Below the pieces are notes generated by a model. It saw only the letters and a list, made by a program, of their open reading frames with translations, was not told the origin of the DNA and did not search any database. The position numbers and the translations under genes were made by a program. From contig NZ_BPQL01000015.1 in the NCBI RefSeq assembly GCF_022179225.1, forward strand, positions 1 to 37,414: a stretch of DNA of 37,414 nt, in the 5' to 3' direction. Shown here piece by piece: positions 24,804 through 35,050 of the stretch (position 1 is its first letter; each line of letters opens with the position of its first letter). The DNA is from Methylobacterium goesingense. Its GTDB lineage: Bacteria > Pseudomonadota > Alphaproteobacteria > Rhizobiales > Beijerinckiaceae.

Positions 24804-27800
24804 GGGCCGACACACCGCGCGGCCGTGCCAGATCCACGAGCAGGCTCGCCGCCACGGTCGCCTTGGACACCGTCAGCCCGGAGGCGGTGACGGATTCGAG
24901 GGTGGCGCGGGCATGGTCGAGGGCGGCGCCGCGGCTGCGGCTCCAGGCCGCCACCGCCTCGGAGCCGGCCCCCACCGCACCGATGATCTCCGCCGTTAGG
25001 TGGCGGTGCGCGGTGGCGATATCGGAGACCGCCCGCTCCAGGGCGATGCGGTCGAAGGTGTCGCCCGTCGCGACCGCCCGGGCGGCGGCGGCGAGATCGG
25101 AGAGGTGGAAGTCCCGGTCGAGGGCGAAGTGGGTCGCGGCGATATCGGGAATCGTACCGCCCCCGGTCTCGGCGACGCGCACGATGTCGGGCGCCGAGGT
25201 CAGGGCCGAGAGGGCGGCGAGGCGGGCGGCCTGCGCGGGCGCCATGCCCAGAGCCGTCAGCTCGGCCTCCCGTGCGGACAGTGTCGCGCTCGCCTCTTCG
25301 CCCATCACGGCGGGCAGCACGCCCTGGAGGGCCGCGATGCCCTCGCGGTAGCGCGCGACGATGGGCGCGATGGTCCCCGACAGATCGAGGTTGCGGATGA
25401 ACCAGACGATGCGGCCGATCAGCAGGTCCTGGACCTCGGCGTAGAGGGCGATCTGCGCCTGACCGCCGACAACCCCGGCGAGACCGTCGATGGCCTGGTT
25501 CAGCTCCATCAGCCCGTAGGCGTCCCGGGTGATGGCGTAGGCCTTGGCGATGGTGGCGGCATCCACGCCGGTCTCGTCGACGAGGCGGGTGACCAGGGAG
25601 GGGCCGCCCCGGTTGACGATGATGTTGGAGAGCGCGGTGCTGATGATCTCACGGCGTAGGCGGTGGCCCTTCACAGCGTCGGGAAATTGCTGGCGCAGGG
25701 CCGCCGGGAAATAGCGCTGCAGCTCCCGGTCGAAATAGGGATCGTTGGGGACCGCGCTCGCCAGCAGCGCGTCGTAGAGCGAGAGCTTGGCATAGGCCAG
25801 GACGACCGCGAATTCGGGCCGCGTCAGGCCCTCGCCCCGTCGCATCCGCTCGGTGATTGCCGCGTCGTCGGGTAGGAGTTCCACCACCCGGTCGAGGCGC
25901 CCCTCCGCCTCCAGCGCCTGCATCGTGCGCATGGCGAATCCGGTCTCGGGCAGGCCGCGATGCTGGGCGAGCGACAGGGCGAGGGTCTGAAGCTGGTTGT
26001 TGCGCAGGACCAGGGCGGCGACCTCGTCGGTCATCGCCACGAGGAGCGCGTTGCGGGCCGGCCCGTCGAGGCGGCCGTCGCGCTCCGGGCCCATCAGGGC
26101 GATCTTGATGTTCACCTCGACATCCGAGGTGTTCACGCCGGCCGAGTTGTCGATGGCGTCGCTGTTCAGCCGAACCCCGTTGCGGGCCGCCTCGATGCGC
26201 CCGCGCTGGGTCGCCCCGAGATTGGCGCCCTCGCCGATGACCCGGGCGCGCAGCATGGCACCCGTGATGCGCACGGCGTCGTTGGCCCGGTCGCCCGCCT
26301 CGTCGTCGGATTCGGAGGTGGCCCGGATGTAGGTGCCGATGCCGCCGAACCAGAGCAGATCCACGGGCGCCTTGAGGATCGCCTGCATCAGTTCGGCCGG
26401 GGTCGCCTGTGCCTGCTCGACGCCGAGCACGGCCTGGATCTCGGGCGAGAGCGGAATGGTCTTCAGGCTGCGGGCGAAGACGCCGCCGCCGGGCGAGATC
26501 AGGGCCGGATCGTAGTCCCGCCAGGAGGAGCGGCCGAGGTCGAACAGGCGTTGGCGCTCGGCGAAGCTCGCGGCCGCGTCGGGGGCGGGATCGAGGAAGA
26601 TGTCGCGGTGGTCGAAGGCGGCCACGAGGCGCAGGGTTCTCGAGAGCAACATGCCGTTGCCGAAGACGTCGCCCGACATGTCGCCCACGCCCGCCACCGT
26701 GATCGGGTCGCTCTGGGTGTCGATGTCCATCTCCTGGAAGTGGCGCTTGACCGCCTCCCAGGCGCCGCGCGCCGTGATGCCCATGCCCTTGTGGTCGTAG
26801 CCCTGGCTGCCGCCAGAGGCGAAGGCGTCGCCGAGCCAGTGGCCGCGCTCGGCCGAGAGGGCGTTGGCGATGTCGGAGAAGGTGGCGGTGCCCTTGTCGG
26901 CGGCCACCACCAGGTAGGCGTCGTCGGGGTCATGCCGCACGGTGTCGGCCGGGGGGACGATCGCGTCGTCCACGATGTTGTCGGTCAGTTCGAGGAGGGT
27001 GCGGATGAAGATCCGGTAGCTCTCGGTGCCCTCCTCCATCCAGGCCTGCCGGTCCGAGGCCGGCGGCAGGCGTTTGGGAAAGAAGCCGCCCTTGGCGCCG
27101 ACGGGGACGATGACGGCGTTCTTCACCTGCTGGGCCTTTACGAGACCGAGCACCTCGGTGCGGAAATCCTCCGGACGGTCGGACCAGCGCAGGCCGCCCC
27201 GCGCCACATAGCCGAAGCGCAGGTGCACGCCCTCCACTCGCGGCGAGTACACGAAGATCTCGAAGAACGGGCGCGGCAGCGGCATGCCGGCGACCTTGGC
27301 GCAGGCGAACTTGAACGCGATGGTCTCGCGGTCGCCGCCGCCATCCGCGCGCTGGTAGGCGTTCGTGCGGACGACCGCCTCGATCAGGTTGACGAAGCGG
27401 CGCAGGATGCGGTCCTCGTCGAGGCTGGTGACGGCGGCAAGGTCGCTCTCGATGCCGGCGCGGATCTCGGCCTCGCGCGCCGCACGCTCATGCTCAATGG
27501 CGGGGTCGAAGCGGGCCTGGAACAGGGCCACGAGGGCGCGGGCGAGGCCCGGATGGGCGGCGAGCGTCGCGGCGAGGTAATCCTGGCCGTAGCGGATCCG
27601 GAGTTGGCGCAGGTAGCGGCCGAAGGCCCGCAGGATCGCGGCCTCGCGCCAGGTCATCTCGGCCTCCAGGACCAGGCGGTTGAACCCGTCCGATTCCGCG
27701 AGGCCGCCGCTCAGGGCCAGCAGCGCATCCTCGAGCGGGCGTTCCAGGCGGGCGAGGTCGATGCCGGCCCCCGTGGCGCGCTCCAACAGCATGTCGTGCA

Positions 27801-29667
27801 GCCAGACCCGGGCGCCCTCGTCGGAGCCGGCGGGCAAGATGCGGTAGGTCCGCTCGTTGACGACGCGGAAGCCGAGGTTCTCCAGCACCGGCACCCGCTC
27901 CGACAGGGAGAGCGAGGCCCCCCGCGAAAACACCTTGAGGCGGATCTGCGATTCGAGATCGGTGGCGCGCCGGCCGATATCGGCGGCGCGGGGGCGCGCG
28001 GGGCTCAGGCGCTCCAGAGTGGCGATGTCGGCGAGGGCCACGCGGGGGGTGAAGCCCTCGCGATAGGCCGCCGAGAAGGCCTCGCCGTAGCGGGCGGCGA
28101 GCGCCCGGGCCTGGGAGCCGTCCAGGGTCTCGGCGAGCGCGAGGCGCAGGTCGTCGCCCCAAGTCCGCACCAGGGCGGCGATACCCGATTCGAGAGCGGC
28201 GGGGTCGCGCTCGGGGGCGCCGGCCTCGGGGAGGCCGATGATGAAGTGCGTGCGGGCGAGCGGTCCTTCCGGGAAGTACGGATAGGCGGCGGAGACGCGC
28301 CCGCCATACTCGGCGGCGAGATAGGCACCGATCCGCGCCCGGACGCCGGAATCGTAGCGCTCCTTCGGCACGTAGACGAGGAGCGAGACGAAGCGGCCGA
28401 AGCGGTCGGGCCGCTGGAGCACGCGCAGGCGCGGCCGGTCGGCGAGGTGCGCGATGGCCAGGCTGAAGCGGTAGAGCCGGTCGCCGTCGATCTGGAACAG
28501 GTCGTCGCGTGGGTAGGTCTCCAGCACGTTGAGGAGGCCCCGCCCGGCATGGCTGGTCGGGTCGAGGCCGGCCCGCGCCGCCACCCGCGCGACCTTCTCG
28601 CGGAGATACGGGATCTCGCGGGTCGGCAGGGTGTAGGCGCTGGCCGTGAACAACCCGACGATGACGACCTCGCCACTGAGCGTCCCTTCAGGGGAGAACA
28701 GCTTGCAGGCGATATAGTCGAGATAGGCAGAGCGGTGGACCCGCGACCGCACGCTGGCCTTGGTGATGATGAGCGCCTGAGGCCCGTCCAGGAATGCGCG
28801 GATCTCGGGCGTGATGTCGACCAGGGCGCCGCCGCGCCGCAGCACCGCCGCGCCGGGATCGCGCAGCAGGCCGAGGCCAGAGCCCTCCACCAGCGTGGGC
28901 TCGGCGGGTGCGTCCGCGAGCCCGTGCTCGCGCAGGCCCAGCAGGGTGAAGTGCCCCGCGCCGAGCCAGTCGAGGAAGGCCCGTGCCTCCGCGACCTCGC
29001 CCTCGGGCAGGGGCGGCGGGGCGCTGGCGTAGCCCGACGCGAGCCGGGCGAGGCGGGCGGCCATCGCGTCGTGATCGTCGGTGGCGAGCGCCACGTCCCG
29101 GAAGACCCCCGTCAGGCCGTCGATCAGCCGGGTGCGGGCCGCCTCCGCATCGAGGCGGTCGAGGTGGATGTGGATGAAGCTCTCGCGGGCCAGCGCCGCG
29201 TTGGTGTCGGCGGTGGTCTCGCCCACGACGCGCACGAGGCTTCCCGCGGCGTCCCGCTCCACACCCAGGATGGGGTGGGCGACGAGGTGCGGGGTCAGCC
29301 CCTGCTCGGTCAGCTCGGCCAGGCAGGAATCGAGGAGGAAGGGCCGGTTGTCGTTGACGATCTCGACGATGGTGAGGTCGCGCGGCCGCCCCTCGCGTTC
29401 GACGGTGCGGTCGCTCACGGCGATGCCGGAGGCGGTGGCCGCCGGCCGGGGCTCGGCGAGGTGCGCGCGGGCCGCCAGAGCGAGGTCCGCCAGGGCCTGC
29501 GGGGTGTAGGGCGCCAGATCCTCGGGGGGAACGCGCCCGTACAGATCGGCGACGAAGCCGCCTGGGCCGCCCATGGCCTCGACCCGATCGGCAGCGGCCC
29601 CCAGCAGATCCTTGCGGGCACCCTGCGCCTCGGGGCTGGAGAGAGCGGCGTTCCGTTCCAGTGCCAT
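24796..29667 (-). CDS. gdh2: NAD-specific glutamate dehydrogenase, large (~180 kDa) type
   Basis: Catabolic enzyme converting glutamate + NAD+ to 2-oxoglutarate + ammonium + NADH. At 1623 residues it is the usual length of the L_GDH_180 class found in proteobacteria and actinobacteria. A long N-terminal regulatory half contains ACT-like segments. The catalytic core has FFEIFVYSPRVEGVHLRFGY, RGGLRWSDRPEDFRTEVLGL (about 820-840), PVGAKGGFFPK (substrate Lys), VVAADKGTATFSDIAN and GVGDMSGDVFGNGM (NAD-binding), then GEGANLGATQRGRIEAA. ATG 29667 is chosen because GAGGA precedes it by 9 nt and the protein begins MALERNAAL; a GTG 11 codons upstream is less likely. It appears monocistronic, with a long gene-free stretch upstream. 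The open frames antisense to it are GC-rich shadows. Confidence 0.96.
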   Translation of the reverse strand: MALERNAALSSPEAQGARKDLLGAAADRVEAMGGPGGFVADLYGRVPPEDLAPYTPQALADLALAARAHLAEPRPAATASGIAVSDRTVEREGRPRDLTIVEIVNDNRPFLLDSCLAELTEQGLTPHLVAHPILGVERDAAGSLVRVVGETTADTNAALARESFIHIHLDRLDAEAARTRLIDGLTGVFRDVALATDDHDAMAARLARLASGYASAPPPLPEGEVAEARAFLDWLGAGHFTLLGLREHGLADAPAEPTLVEGSGLGLLRDPGAAVLRRGGALVDITPEIRAFLDGPQALIITKASVRSRVHRSAYLDYIACKLFSPEGTLSGEVVIVGLFTASAYTLPTREIPYLREKVARVAARAGLDPTSHAGRGLLNVLETYPRDDLFQIDGDRLYRFSLAIAHLADRPRLRVLQRPDRFGRFVSLLVYVPKERYDSGVRARIGAYLAAEYGGRVSAAYPYFPEGPLARTHFIIGLPEAGAPERDPAALESGIAALVRTWGDDLRLALAETLDGSQARALAARYGEAFSAAYREGFTPRVALADIATLERLSPARPRAADIGRRATDLESQIRLKVFSRGASLSLSERVPVLENLGFRVVNERTYRILPAGSDEGARVWLHDMLLERATGAGIDLARLERPLEDALLALSGGLAESDGFNRLVLEAEMTWREAAILRAFGRYLRQLRIRYGQDYLAATLAAHPGLARALVALFQARFDPAIEHERAAREAEIRAGIESDLAAVTSLDEDRILRRFVNLIEAVVRTNAYQRADGGGDRETIAFKFACAKVAGMPLPRPFFEIFVYSPRVEGVHLRFGYVARGGLRWSDRPEDFRTEVLGLVKAQQVKNAVIVPVGAKGGFFPKRLPPASDRQAWMEEGTESYRIFIRTLLELTDNIVDDAIVPPADTVRHDPDDAYLVVAADKGTATFSDIANALSAERGHWLGDAFASGGSQGYDHKGMGITARGAWEAVKRHFQEMDIDTQSDPITVAGVGDMSGDVFGNGMLLSRTLRLVAAFDHRDIFLDPAPDAAASFAERQRLFDLGRSSWRDYDPALISPGGGVFARSLKTIPLSPEIQAVLGVEQAQATPAELMQAILKAPVDLLWFGGIGTYIRATSESDDEAGDRANDAVRITGAMLRARVIGEGANLGATQRGRIEAARNGVRLNSDAIDNSAGVNTSDVEVNIKIALMGPERDGRLDGPARNALLVAMTDEVAALVLRNNQLQTLALSLAQHRGLPETGFAMRTMQALEAEGRLDRVVELLPDDAAITERMRRGEGLTRPEFAVVLAYAKLSLYDALLASAVPNDPYFDRELQRYFPAALRQQFPDAVKGHRLRREIISTALSNIIVNRGGPSLVTRLVDETGVDAATIAKAYAITRDAYGLMELNQAIDGLAGVVGGQAQIALYAEVQDLLIGRIVWFIRNLDLSGTIAPIVARYREGIAALQGVLPAVMGEEASATLSAREAELTALGMAPAQAARLAALSALTSAPDIVRVAETGGGTIPDIAATHFALDRDFHLSDLAAAARAVATGDTFDRIALERAVSDIATAHRHLTAEIIGAVGAGSEAVAAWSRSRGAALDHARATLESVTASGLTVSKATVAASLLVDLARPRGVSAPR

Positions 29668-30731
29668 GCGATGCTGTCCTCGCTGCGGTCGACCCGGCAT
29701 GAGCGATCATCCCGAGCGGGCTGTGACAGGCCGTCTCCGCCGAAGCGGACGCGGACCCCTCCGCCCGGCCGCACTTGAGCACCGGTGCTCCCGGGTTTCC
29801 ATCGATCCCGCGACGGATCGACCCTTGACGGCGACGACCCGCCGCGTGTGTCAGGCTTTTCGGCCCCCTCGCGCCCCGGACGGAACCGCGGGGCGGGCCA
29901 AACGTGTCCGCGGCGCGGATTCCGCACGATCGTCGCGCGGCGGCGAATCAGTCCGGTGATGCCATATCCCGTCCGGTCCGCCAGCGCTGAGCGAGCCGGG
30001 CCAGCGGACGCGTGGAATGCGATCCCTGCGCCCCGGAGGTCGACGGAACACCGACATGCATGCGCCAGCAGGACGGCTCTTCAAACAATCGCAGGCACGC
30101 CTGCCAATCGATCGCACCCCGATCACGAATTTTTGAAGTGGACCTGCGATTGAGAAGTACTGCGCCAGTTTCCCAACTGAAGCTTGACCGGACAGGCCCC
30201 CCCGGCGGCGCGGCAGATTTCGCCGCCGCGCGCGTCGGGCGGCGTGTCTTCGAACCCGCTCAATGCAGGCTCACTGGGTCACGACGAGGTAGATGTGGCC
30301 TTGGTAAGAGCCATCGGGGACTACGAAGCAGTCGGCACCGCATCCATGCGCAGTCTTCCTGGCTATGTCCGGGCTCCGTTTCGATTAAATCCTTGTGCTT
30401 TCCGTGCGCAACGTTTCACGAGACTCGGACAAAACCACAGATTGAAGGTTTTGATGATTGCATCTGCGTAGTCGTACGGCTTCGATTCACAGGCTTGACA
30501 CCATGCGCTTCAGGCGAAAGCTAATCTATCTGCCAGCACGACAAAGCTCGGATAAGTGACAAGGTTACTTCGTACAAATTGTATTGATAAAAATTAAGTC
30601 CGCCCAAGGAAATGAATTTTACCTGACAGCCTGTTCTGTTATATCACGGTTCCGGGAGCGTGAATCCGAACCCGAGCCGAACCGGTGGGCTGGTCGAGGG
30701 CTCTCACGATCGGCGCGGAGATAAAGAAACC
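29668..30731. other. 1-kb region without a convincing gene
   Basis: Upstream of both divergent neighbours, so it must hold two promoters. It is GC-rich to about 30350 and distinctly AT-richer from there to 30650. A TTGACA (30495-30500) on the plus strand could be a -35 box for the regulator at 30732, but no good -10 is seen at normal spacing. On the minus strand a 37-codon stopless stretch ending at 30271 encodes DCFVVPDGSYQGHIYLVVTQ before its stop; it looks protein-like but lacks a start. No tRNA, repeat array or mobile element seen. Confidence 0.5.
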
Positions 30732-31838
30732 GTGCCATTCGAAAACCCAAGCCCGCCAGAGCATCACTTTTTGGATCGAATCTTTCATTCCCGCTCGTCG
30801 ACATCCGCGAGCCACATGCTGCGCCTGATCGAGGATCAGGCACAGATCGGAGTCTGGTCGATCGACCTGCACGACCTCTCCATGACGATGTCGGACGGCC
30901 TGCTGCGCATCGCCGGACTCACCCGTACGGGCACCACCAACGTCCTGGATCTCGTTCATCCGGCCGATTGCGGCATCCGCGAGGAAATCCTGGCGGCCCC
31001 GAGTTCAGGCCTGTCGATCCAGCGCGAGTTGCGCATCGTTCGGCCCGACAGGACCGTACGCTGGATCGAGATCAAGGCGGACGTCGTGCTGGGAAGCAAC
31101 GGCGTTCCGGCCCGCATGGACGGGATCGTCATCGACATCACGAGCCGCCGGGAGGCGGCCCAGGTGATCGACCGGAGCCGGGCGCGCTATCAGGGCCTCA
31201 TCCAGGCCATCGTCGCCGTGGTCTGGATCGCGAACGGCGACGGGACCCACTGGTCCTGCCCCGCCTGGTGCGAGCTGACGGGCCAATCCGAGGTGGAATG
31301 GCGCCGCGGCGGCTGGATCAACGCGGTCCATCCGGAGGATCAGCCGCGTGCGATGCACGCCTGGACCCAGGCGATCGAACGGTGCGACACCTACGAGGCC
31401 AATTACCGCCTGCGCTGCGCGGACGGGACCTATCGCTGGGTGAGCAGCCGCGCCGTGCCCCTGCTCAATCCCGACCGGACCGTGAGCGAGTGGATCGGCC
31501 TCATCCTCGACCTGACGAGTTCCGCCGCCGCGATGGCGCAGCCCGCCGGCGCCCGGCTCGACGATCTGCCCGGCTCCCTGGTGCGCGGGGCGCGGGCGCT
31601 GCTGAACTGGTCGATCCCGGAACTTGCGGCGGCGGCCAGGGTCTCGGATTCCAGCGTCAAGCGCCTCGAAGAGAGCGGCGGCGGCGCCCTGCGGCCTCGG
31701 ACATGCGCCGCGATCCGCACCGCCCTCGAGATCGCCGGCATTACCTTCACGGCCCCCTCCCCCGGCGAACTCGGCCTCGTGTATCGACCGACCGCCGAGA
31801 GCGAGCCGCGGGCGGGGGATCCGAGCCCGGCCGGGTAA
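30732..31838 (+). CDS. PAS-PAS-HTH (XRE-like) one-component regulator
   Basis: A 368-residue cytoplasmic protein. PAS domain 1 (about residues 25-135) includes QIGVWSIDLHDLSMTMSDGL, RTVRWIEIKADVV and the IVIDITSRREA exit. PAS domain 2 (about 145-265) includes RYQGLIQAIVAVVWIANGDG, WINAVHPEDQPRAMHAW, YRLRCADGTYRWVSSRAVPL and LILDLTS. The C-terminal ~65 residues (RGARALLNWSIPELAAAARV, SDSSVKRLEE, IRTALEIAGITF) form an XRE-type helix-turn-helix. There is no kinase or receiver domain, so sensing and DNA binding are in one chain. GTG 30732 is chosen because GGAGA lies 9 nt upstream; GTG 30660 would add 24 poor residues. Signal and targets are unknown. The stop codon lies inside a strong hairpin. 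Confidence 0.85.
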   Translation: MPFENPSPPEHHFLDRIFHSRSSTSASHMLRLIEDQAQIGVWSIDLHDLSMTMSDGLLRIAGLTRTGTTNVLDLVHPADCGIREEILAAPSSGLSIQRELRIVRPDRTVRWIEIKADVVLGSNGVPARMDGIVIDITSRREAAQVIDRSRARYQGLIQAIVAVVWIANGDGTHWSCPAWCELTGQSEVEWRRGGWINAVHPEDQPRAMHAWTQAIERCDTYEANYRLRCADGTYRWVSSRAVPLLNPDRTVSEWIGLILDLTSSAAAMAQPAGARLDDLPGSLVRGARALLNWSIPELAAAARVSDSSVKRLEESGGGALRPRTCAAIRTALEIAGITFTAPSPGELGLVYRPTAESEPRAGDPSPAG

Positions 31839-31853
31839 GGAATACCCGGCCGG
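31827..31853. terminator. Hairpin overlapping the PAS-HTH gene stop codon
   Basis: CCGGCCGGGTA (31827-31837) and TACCCGGCCGG (31843-31853) pair perfectly over 11 bp with a 5-nt loop. The TAA stop is at 31836-31838, so the stem starts inside the gene. It lies between this gene and the convergent FKBP gene and may stop transcription from either side; no T-run follows. Confidence 0.55.
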
Positions 31854-31870
31854 AACACGGCGCGCGGGCC

Positions 31871-32290
31871 TCAGCGGGCGCCGAGCAGTTCCACGTCGAA
31901 GATCAGCGTGGCGTTGGGCGGGATCACGCCGCCGGCGCCGCGCGGGCCGTAGCCCTGGTCCGGCGGGATGATCAGGGTGCGCTTGCCGCCGACCTTCATC
32001 GTGGCCACGCCCGTATCCCACCCGGCGATGACCTGGCCGGCGCCGAGGGTGAAGGTGAAGGGCGTGCCGCGGTCGCGCGACGAATCGAACTTCTTGCCCG
32101 GCTTGCCGCCCTCGTCGAGCCAGCCGGTGTAGTGGACGCTGACCTTCTGGCCGGCCTTCGGCTCGGGGCCGGTACCCACGACCTCGTCGCGGTACTGCAG
32201 GCCCGAAGGCGTGGTGATGGTCTCGGCGGATGCGGATGCGGTCATGGCGAGGATCAAGGCTCCGGTGAGGGCGTAGAACGGACGGCGCAT
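31871..32290 (-). CDS. Periplasmic FKBP-type peptidyl-prolyl isomerase
   Basis: A 139-residue protein: signal peptide ([16 protein letters not shown]), then one FKBP domain catalysing cis-trans isomerisation of proline peptide bonds. Family hallmarks: [76 protein letters not shown] and FDVELLG. Nearly all FK506-pocket residues of short FKBPs appear present. ATG 32290 begins the signal peptide. It lies 59 nt downstream of the GNAT-fold gene on the same strand; the functions differ, so co-transcription is uncertain. Confidence 0.95.
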   Translation of the reverse strand: MRRPFYALTGALILAMTASASAETITTPSGLQYRDEVVGTGPEPKAGQKVSVHYTGWLDEGGKPGKKFDSSRDRGTPFTFTLGAGQVIAGWDTGVATMKVGGKRTLIIPPDQGYGPRGAGGVIPPNATLIFDVELLGAR

Positions 32291-32349
32291 GGGGCTGAAG
32301 TCCTGTCTGGCGTGCCGAGGCCGCGCAGTAGCACGGACGGACCGGCGCG

Positions 32350-33588
32350 TCAGGGCCCGATACCGCGGGCGCCACCGCCCGGCCGGCGCCGCAACAGGCG
32401 CTTGGCCTCGCTGCGGGCTTCCGCCTCCAGCCGGGCGAGGCGGAGGCGTCGCTCGAGGCTGACGAAACGGCGCACGTCTCCCGGCACAGCCACGATCTCG
32501 GCCACGGCCTCGCGCTCCCGGTAGAGGCTCTCGAGGGGCGAATCGCCCATCGTCGCCGAGTCGAGGCGGCCCGCGAACACGTCGTCGTGGAGCGCCCTGA
32601 CGATCTCGGCCTCCAGGAGCAATCCCGGCGCCAGGGTCCGGGCCGCCTCGTCGTAGGCCGTCTTCAGGAGGTAGGCGGTCCCGCCCGAGACCAGGGCGAG
32701 GCTGATCGCCAGGGCCCGGCCGTCGAGGCTCAGGGTGTCGGCCCGGACCCGCACCGGTCCCGGCGTCGGTCCGAACACTGCGCGCGCGAAGGCCGCATGG
32801 GCGGGGCGGCAGGCCATAGCGCTGCCCGCCTCGCCCTTCCAGCCCGCCGCCTCGAGGGCCAGGAAGCCCTCGACCGCCCCGGCGAGGGCCGCACCATCCG
32901 TGGCGGCGGCATAAGTGACGACGCCCGCTTCGGCGAGGCGGCGCTGGCGGCGGCGCAGGTCCTTCAGCCGGCTGCGATGGGGATGTCCATCGAGGAAGGC
33001 GGCATGGTCGGAACGCCGATCGAGGACGGGACGCGCGAAGCGCCCGACCTCGCCCCGCGCCCATCCGGCGGCGTCGAGGGCGGCGCAAACGTCGCGGCCG
33101 AGGGGGGATTCGACGGCGAGGAGCGGCCAGCGCCAGGGCCGCCCGTCCGAAGCCGCCCGCAGGCCCGCCACCAGGGCCGCGAGGACGGCCGGCCGCTCCG
33201 GACCCGCCACGACGAGAGGCGCCGTCGCGGTGACGAAGGGCGAGACGAAGGGCAGCGCCAGGGGCCGGCCGAGGCCGCAGATATCGTAGGACAGGCGGAA
33301 AGGCAGCAGCGCCTCCAGCCCGCGCCCGCCGCGCACCACGAGGACCCGCAGATCGGGGCTCACGAGGCCGCTTTCTACATGCGCCTGCATCACGTGGCGG
33401 CCGTAATAGGGATGGGCATCCCCGGCCCGCGCCGTGAGGTCGTCCCAGGCCTGCGCCTCCGCTCCGAGGGCGCCGAGGGTGGTGACGGCGTGGGCCAAGT
33501 CCGGCGCGGCAAAGTCCGGGGCGGCCAAGTCCGGCGCGGCAAAGTCCGGGGCGGCAAAGTCCGGGGCGCGGGCGCGTGGGGCGATCAT
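32350..33588 (-). CDS. GNAT-fold (CelD/BcsL-like, BioF2-type) acyltransferase
   Basis: A 412-residue protein of the double-GNAT 'acetyltransferase involved in cellulose biosynthesis' group. Supporting segments: [26 protein letters not shown], a central [38 protein letters not shown] (a hallmark of the family's second domain), and [20 protein letters not shown] followed by [14 protein letters not shown]. The N-terminus carries five near-identical AAPDF/L pentapeptides from a 15-bp tandem repeat. The ATG overlaps the flippase stop (ATGA), so the two are coupled. Probable role: transferring an acyl or amino-acyl group to an envelope glycan; substrate unknown. Confidence 0.82.
   Translation of the reverse strand: MIAPRARAPDFAAPDFAAPDLAAPDFAAPDLAHAVTTLGALGAEAQAWDDLTARAGDAHPYYGRHVMQAHVESGLVSPDLRVLVVRGGRGLEALLPFRLSYDICGLGRPLALPFVSPFVTATAPLVVAGPERPAVLAALVAGLRAASDGRPWRWPLLAVESPLGRDVCAALDAAGWARGEVGRFARPVLDRRSDHAAFLDGHPHRSRLKDLRRRQRRLAEAGVVTYAAATDGAALAGAVEGFLALEAAGWKGEAGSAMACRPAHAAFARAVFGPTPGPVRVRADTLSLDGRALAISLALVSGGTAYLLKTAYDEAARTLAPGLLLEAEIVRALHDDVFAGRLDSATMGDSPLESLYREREAVAEIVAVPGDVRRFVSLERRLRLARLEAEARSEAKRLLRRRPGGGARGIGP
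33494..33568. repeat. 15-bp tandem repeat (5 copies) in the GNAT-fold gene
   Basis: Units GCCAAGTCCGGCGCG and GCAAAGTCCGGGGCG run head to tail at 33494, 33509, 33524, 33539 and 33554. They alternate at two or three positions and keep frame, encoding ([10 protein letters not shown])n near the N-terminus. The near-identity of units implies recent slippage expansion. Confidence 0.9.
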
Positions 33589-34943
33589 CGGGTGCTCCGT
33601 CCGGACAGGTCCGGCCAGACCGGCGTCGACAATCCGTGCACGGCCCGGGCGGCCAGCGCCATGGCGCCGGCCCGCAAGGTGGTGGCGAACGCCATGGCGA
33701 GCGCAGCGCCCAAGACGCCGAAGAGCGGCACGAGGACGAGGCAGAGGCCCCCGGCCAGGGCCAGCATCCCCACGGTGACGAGGGCCGCGAGCCGTTCGCC
33801 CCCCAGCATGTTGAGGAGGTCTTCGCCCGGGCCGAACAGGCCGGCCGCGACGCTGCCGGCGACCAGCACGGCGAGGATCGGCAGGCTCGCCCGGAATTCC
33901 GGGCCGAACAGCCCGAGGAGCAGGGGCGCGGCGGCCAGCACCGCGGCGCCGACGAGGATCGTGGCGACGAGAGCCAGGCGCGCCTGCATCCGCACCAGGG
34001 CGGCGAGGCCGGCCCGGTCCCCGGCCGCGTGGGCGGCGGTGAAGCGCTGGGCCGTGGCGGCGGTGGCGGCAAAATGCACGAAGACCACGAATTGCTGGAT
34101 CCGGGTGGCGGCGAAGTAGAGTCCCACCGTGGCCGGCGGCGCCAGGAGGCTCAGCACCACCACGTCGATGACGTTGAAGCCGGCGCTGGCGAGATCTCCG
34201 GCGGCGATGGGCAGGCAAGCGCGGAACCATCGCCGCCAGGCGTAGCGGCGCGGACCGGCGGGCAGGCTCCGGCGCAGCCGCAGCATCAGGCTGCCGGCCT
34301 GGACGCCCACGGCGATGCCGGTGGCCACGAGGGTGCACAGCACGGCGATCCGCGCCTCCGCCGGAGCGCCGAGGCCGACCGCGACCAGCATGGCGGCCAT
34401 GATCAGGCCCTGGCGCAGCAGGTAGGGCGGCGCGATGGCGAGGACCGCCCAATTCTGGCTGCGGGCGATGCCCTCGCAGTAATCCTGCAGGGCGAAGAGC
34501 GGAAGCACGAGGGCGGCCACGAGGAGCGGAGCCGCGTAGGGCCCGGCCAGCAGCGAGCCCTCGACCCAGACCAGCGCGAGCCCCCCGGCGGCGACGGCGA
34601 CGGCGCAGGCCAGGGTGACGGCGAGCCCGCCGACGAGGTAGGCGCGCACGGCTGCGAGATCGCCCCGCGCCTGGTCCGCCGGCAGGAAGCGGCAGGCCCC
34701 CTGCGAGAGGCCGAGGGTGGCCGAATGCCCGAGGATCGCGATCCAGACCCAGATGGCGGCGAAGATGCCGTACTCGGTGCCGCCCATCAGGCGCGCCATC
34801 AGCACCTGCGCGACGTAGGCGAAGCCTGCGGCCGCGATGCGGATGGCGAAGACGTCGATGGCCGCTCCCGCGGCGCCGCCGCGCAGGCGGGCGAGACCGC
34901 CCCAGCGGCCGCCGACCCCGATCCTGTCCGTCGCGATACCCAA
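33585..34943 (-). CDS. Polysaccharide flippase / lipopolysaccharide-exporter-like membrane protein
   Basis: A 452-residue integral membrane protein of the MOP superfamily (Wzx-like oligosaccharide flippases), with about 12 hydrophobic segments. The opening [20 protein letters not shown] followed by [16 protein letters not shown] is typical of the family's first two helices (LxRxLGxxxYGxF pattern). It should move lipid-linked glycans across the inner membrane. The start is taken as TTG 34943 with a G-rich AGGGGGG about 8 nt upstream; no in-frame ATG exists near the family N-terminus. The SGNH-like gene ends 107 nt upstream, and the GNAT-fold gene starts in the ATGA of its stop. Confidence 0.85.
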   Translation of the reverse strand: MGIATDRIGVGGRWGGLARLRGGAAGAAIDVFAIRIAAAGFAYVAQVLMARLMGGTEYGIFAAIWVWIAILGHSATLGLSQGACRFLPADQARGDLAAVRAYLVGGLAVTLACAVAVAAGGLALVWVEGSLLAGPYAAPLLVAALVLPLFALQDYCEGIARSQNWAVLAIAPPYLLRQGLIMAAMLVAVGLGAPAEARIAVLCTLVATGIAVGVQAGSLMLRLRRSLPAGPRRYAWRRWFRACLPIAAGDLASAGFNVIDVVVLSLLAPPATVGLYFAATRIQQFVVFVHFAATAATAQRFTAAHAAGDRAGLAALVRMQARLALVATILVGAAVLAAAPLLLGLFGPEFRASLPILAVLVAGSVAAGLFGPGEDLLNMLGGERLAALVTVGMLALAGGLCLVLVPLFGVLGAALAMAFATTLRAGAMALAARAVHGLSTPVWPDLSGRSTR

Positions 34944-35050
34944 CGCGATGCCCCCCTACCCCGCATCGGCCATAGCCGGGCCGGCGTTGCGGGCCGGTTA
35001 AGCGGCGGGGTTAAGGCTTTGGGTGGACCTCCCCTCGACCTCGCGGCCGT

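Noticed and set aside
25960..29778. Plus-strand open frame of more than 1,200 codons
   Set aside because: Antisense to the glutamate dehydrogenase gene; Gly/Arg/Ala/His-rich with no domain, a GC-rich shadow.
30184..30471. Plus-strand 95-codon frame in the gene-free stretch
   Set aside because: Composition changes abruptly along it, no ribosome site and no recognisable domain.
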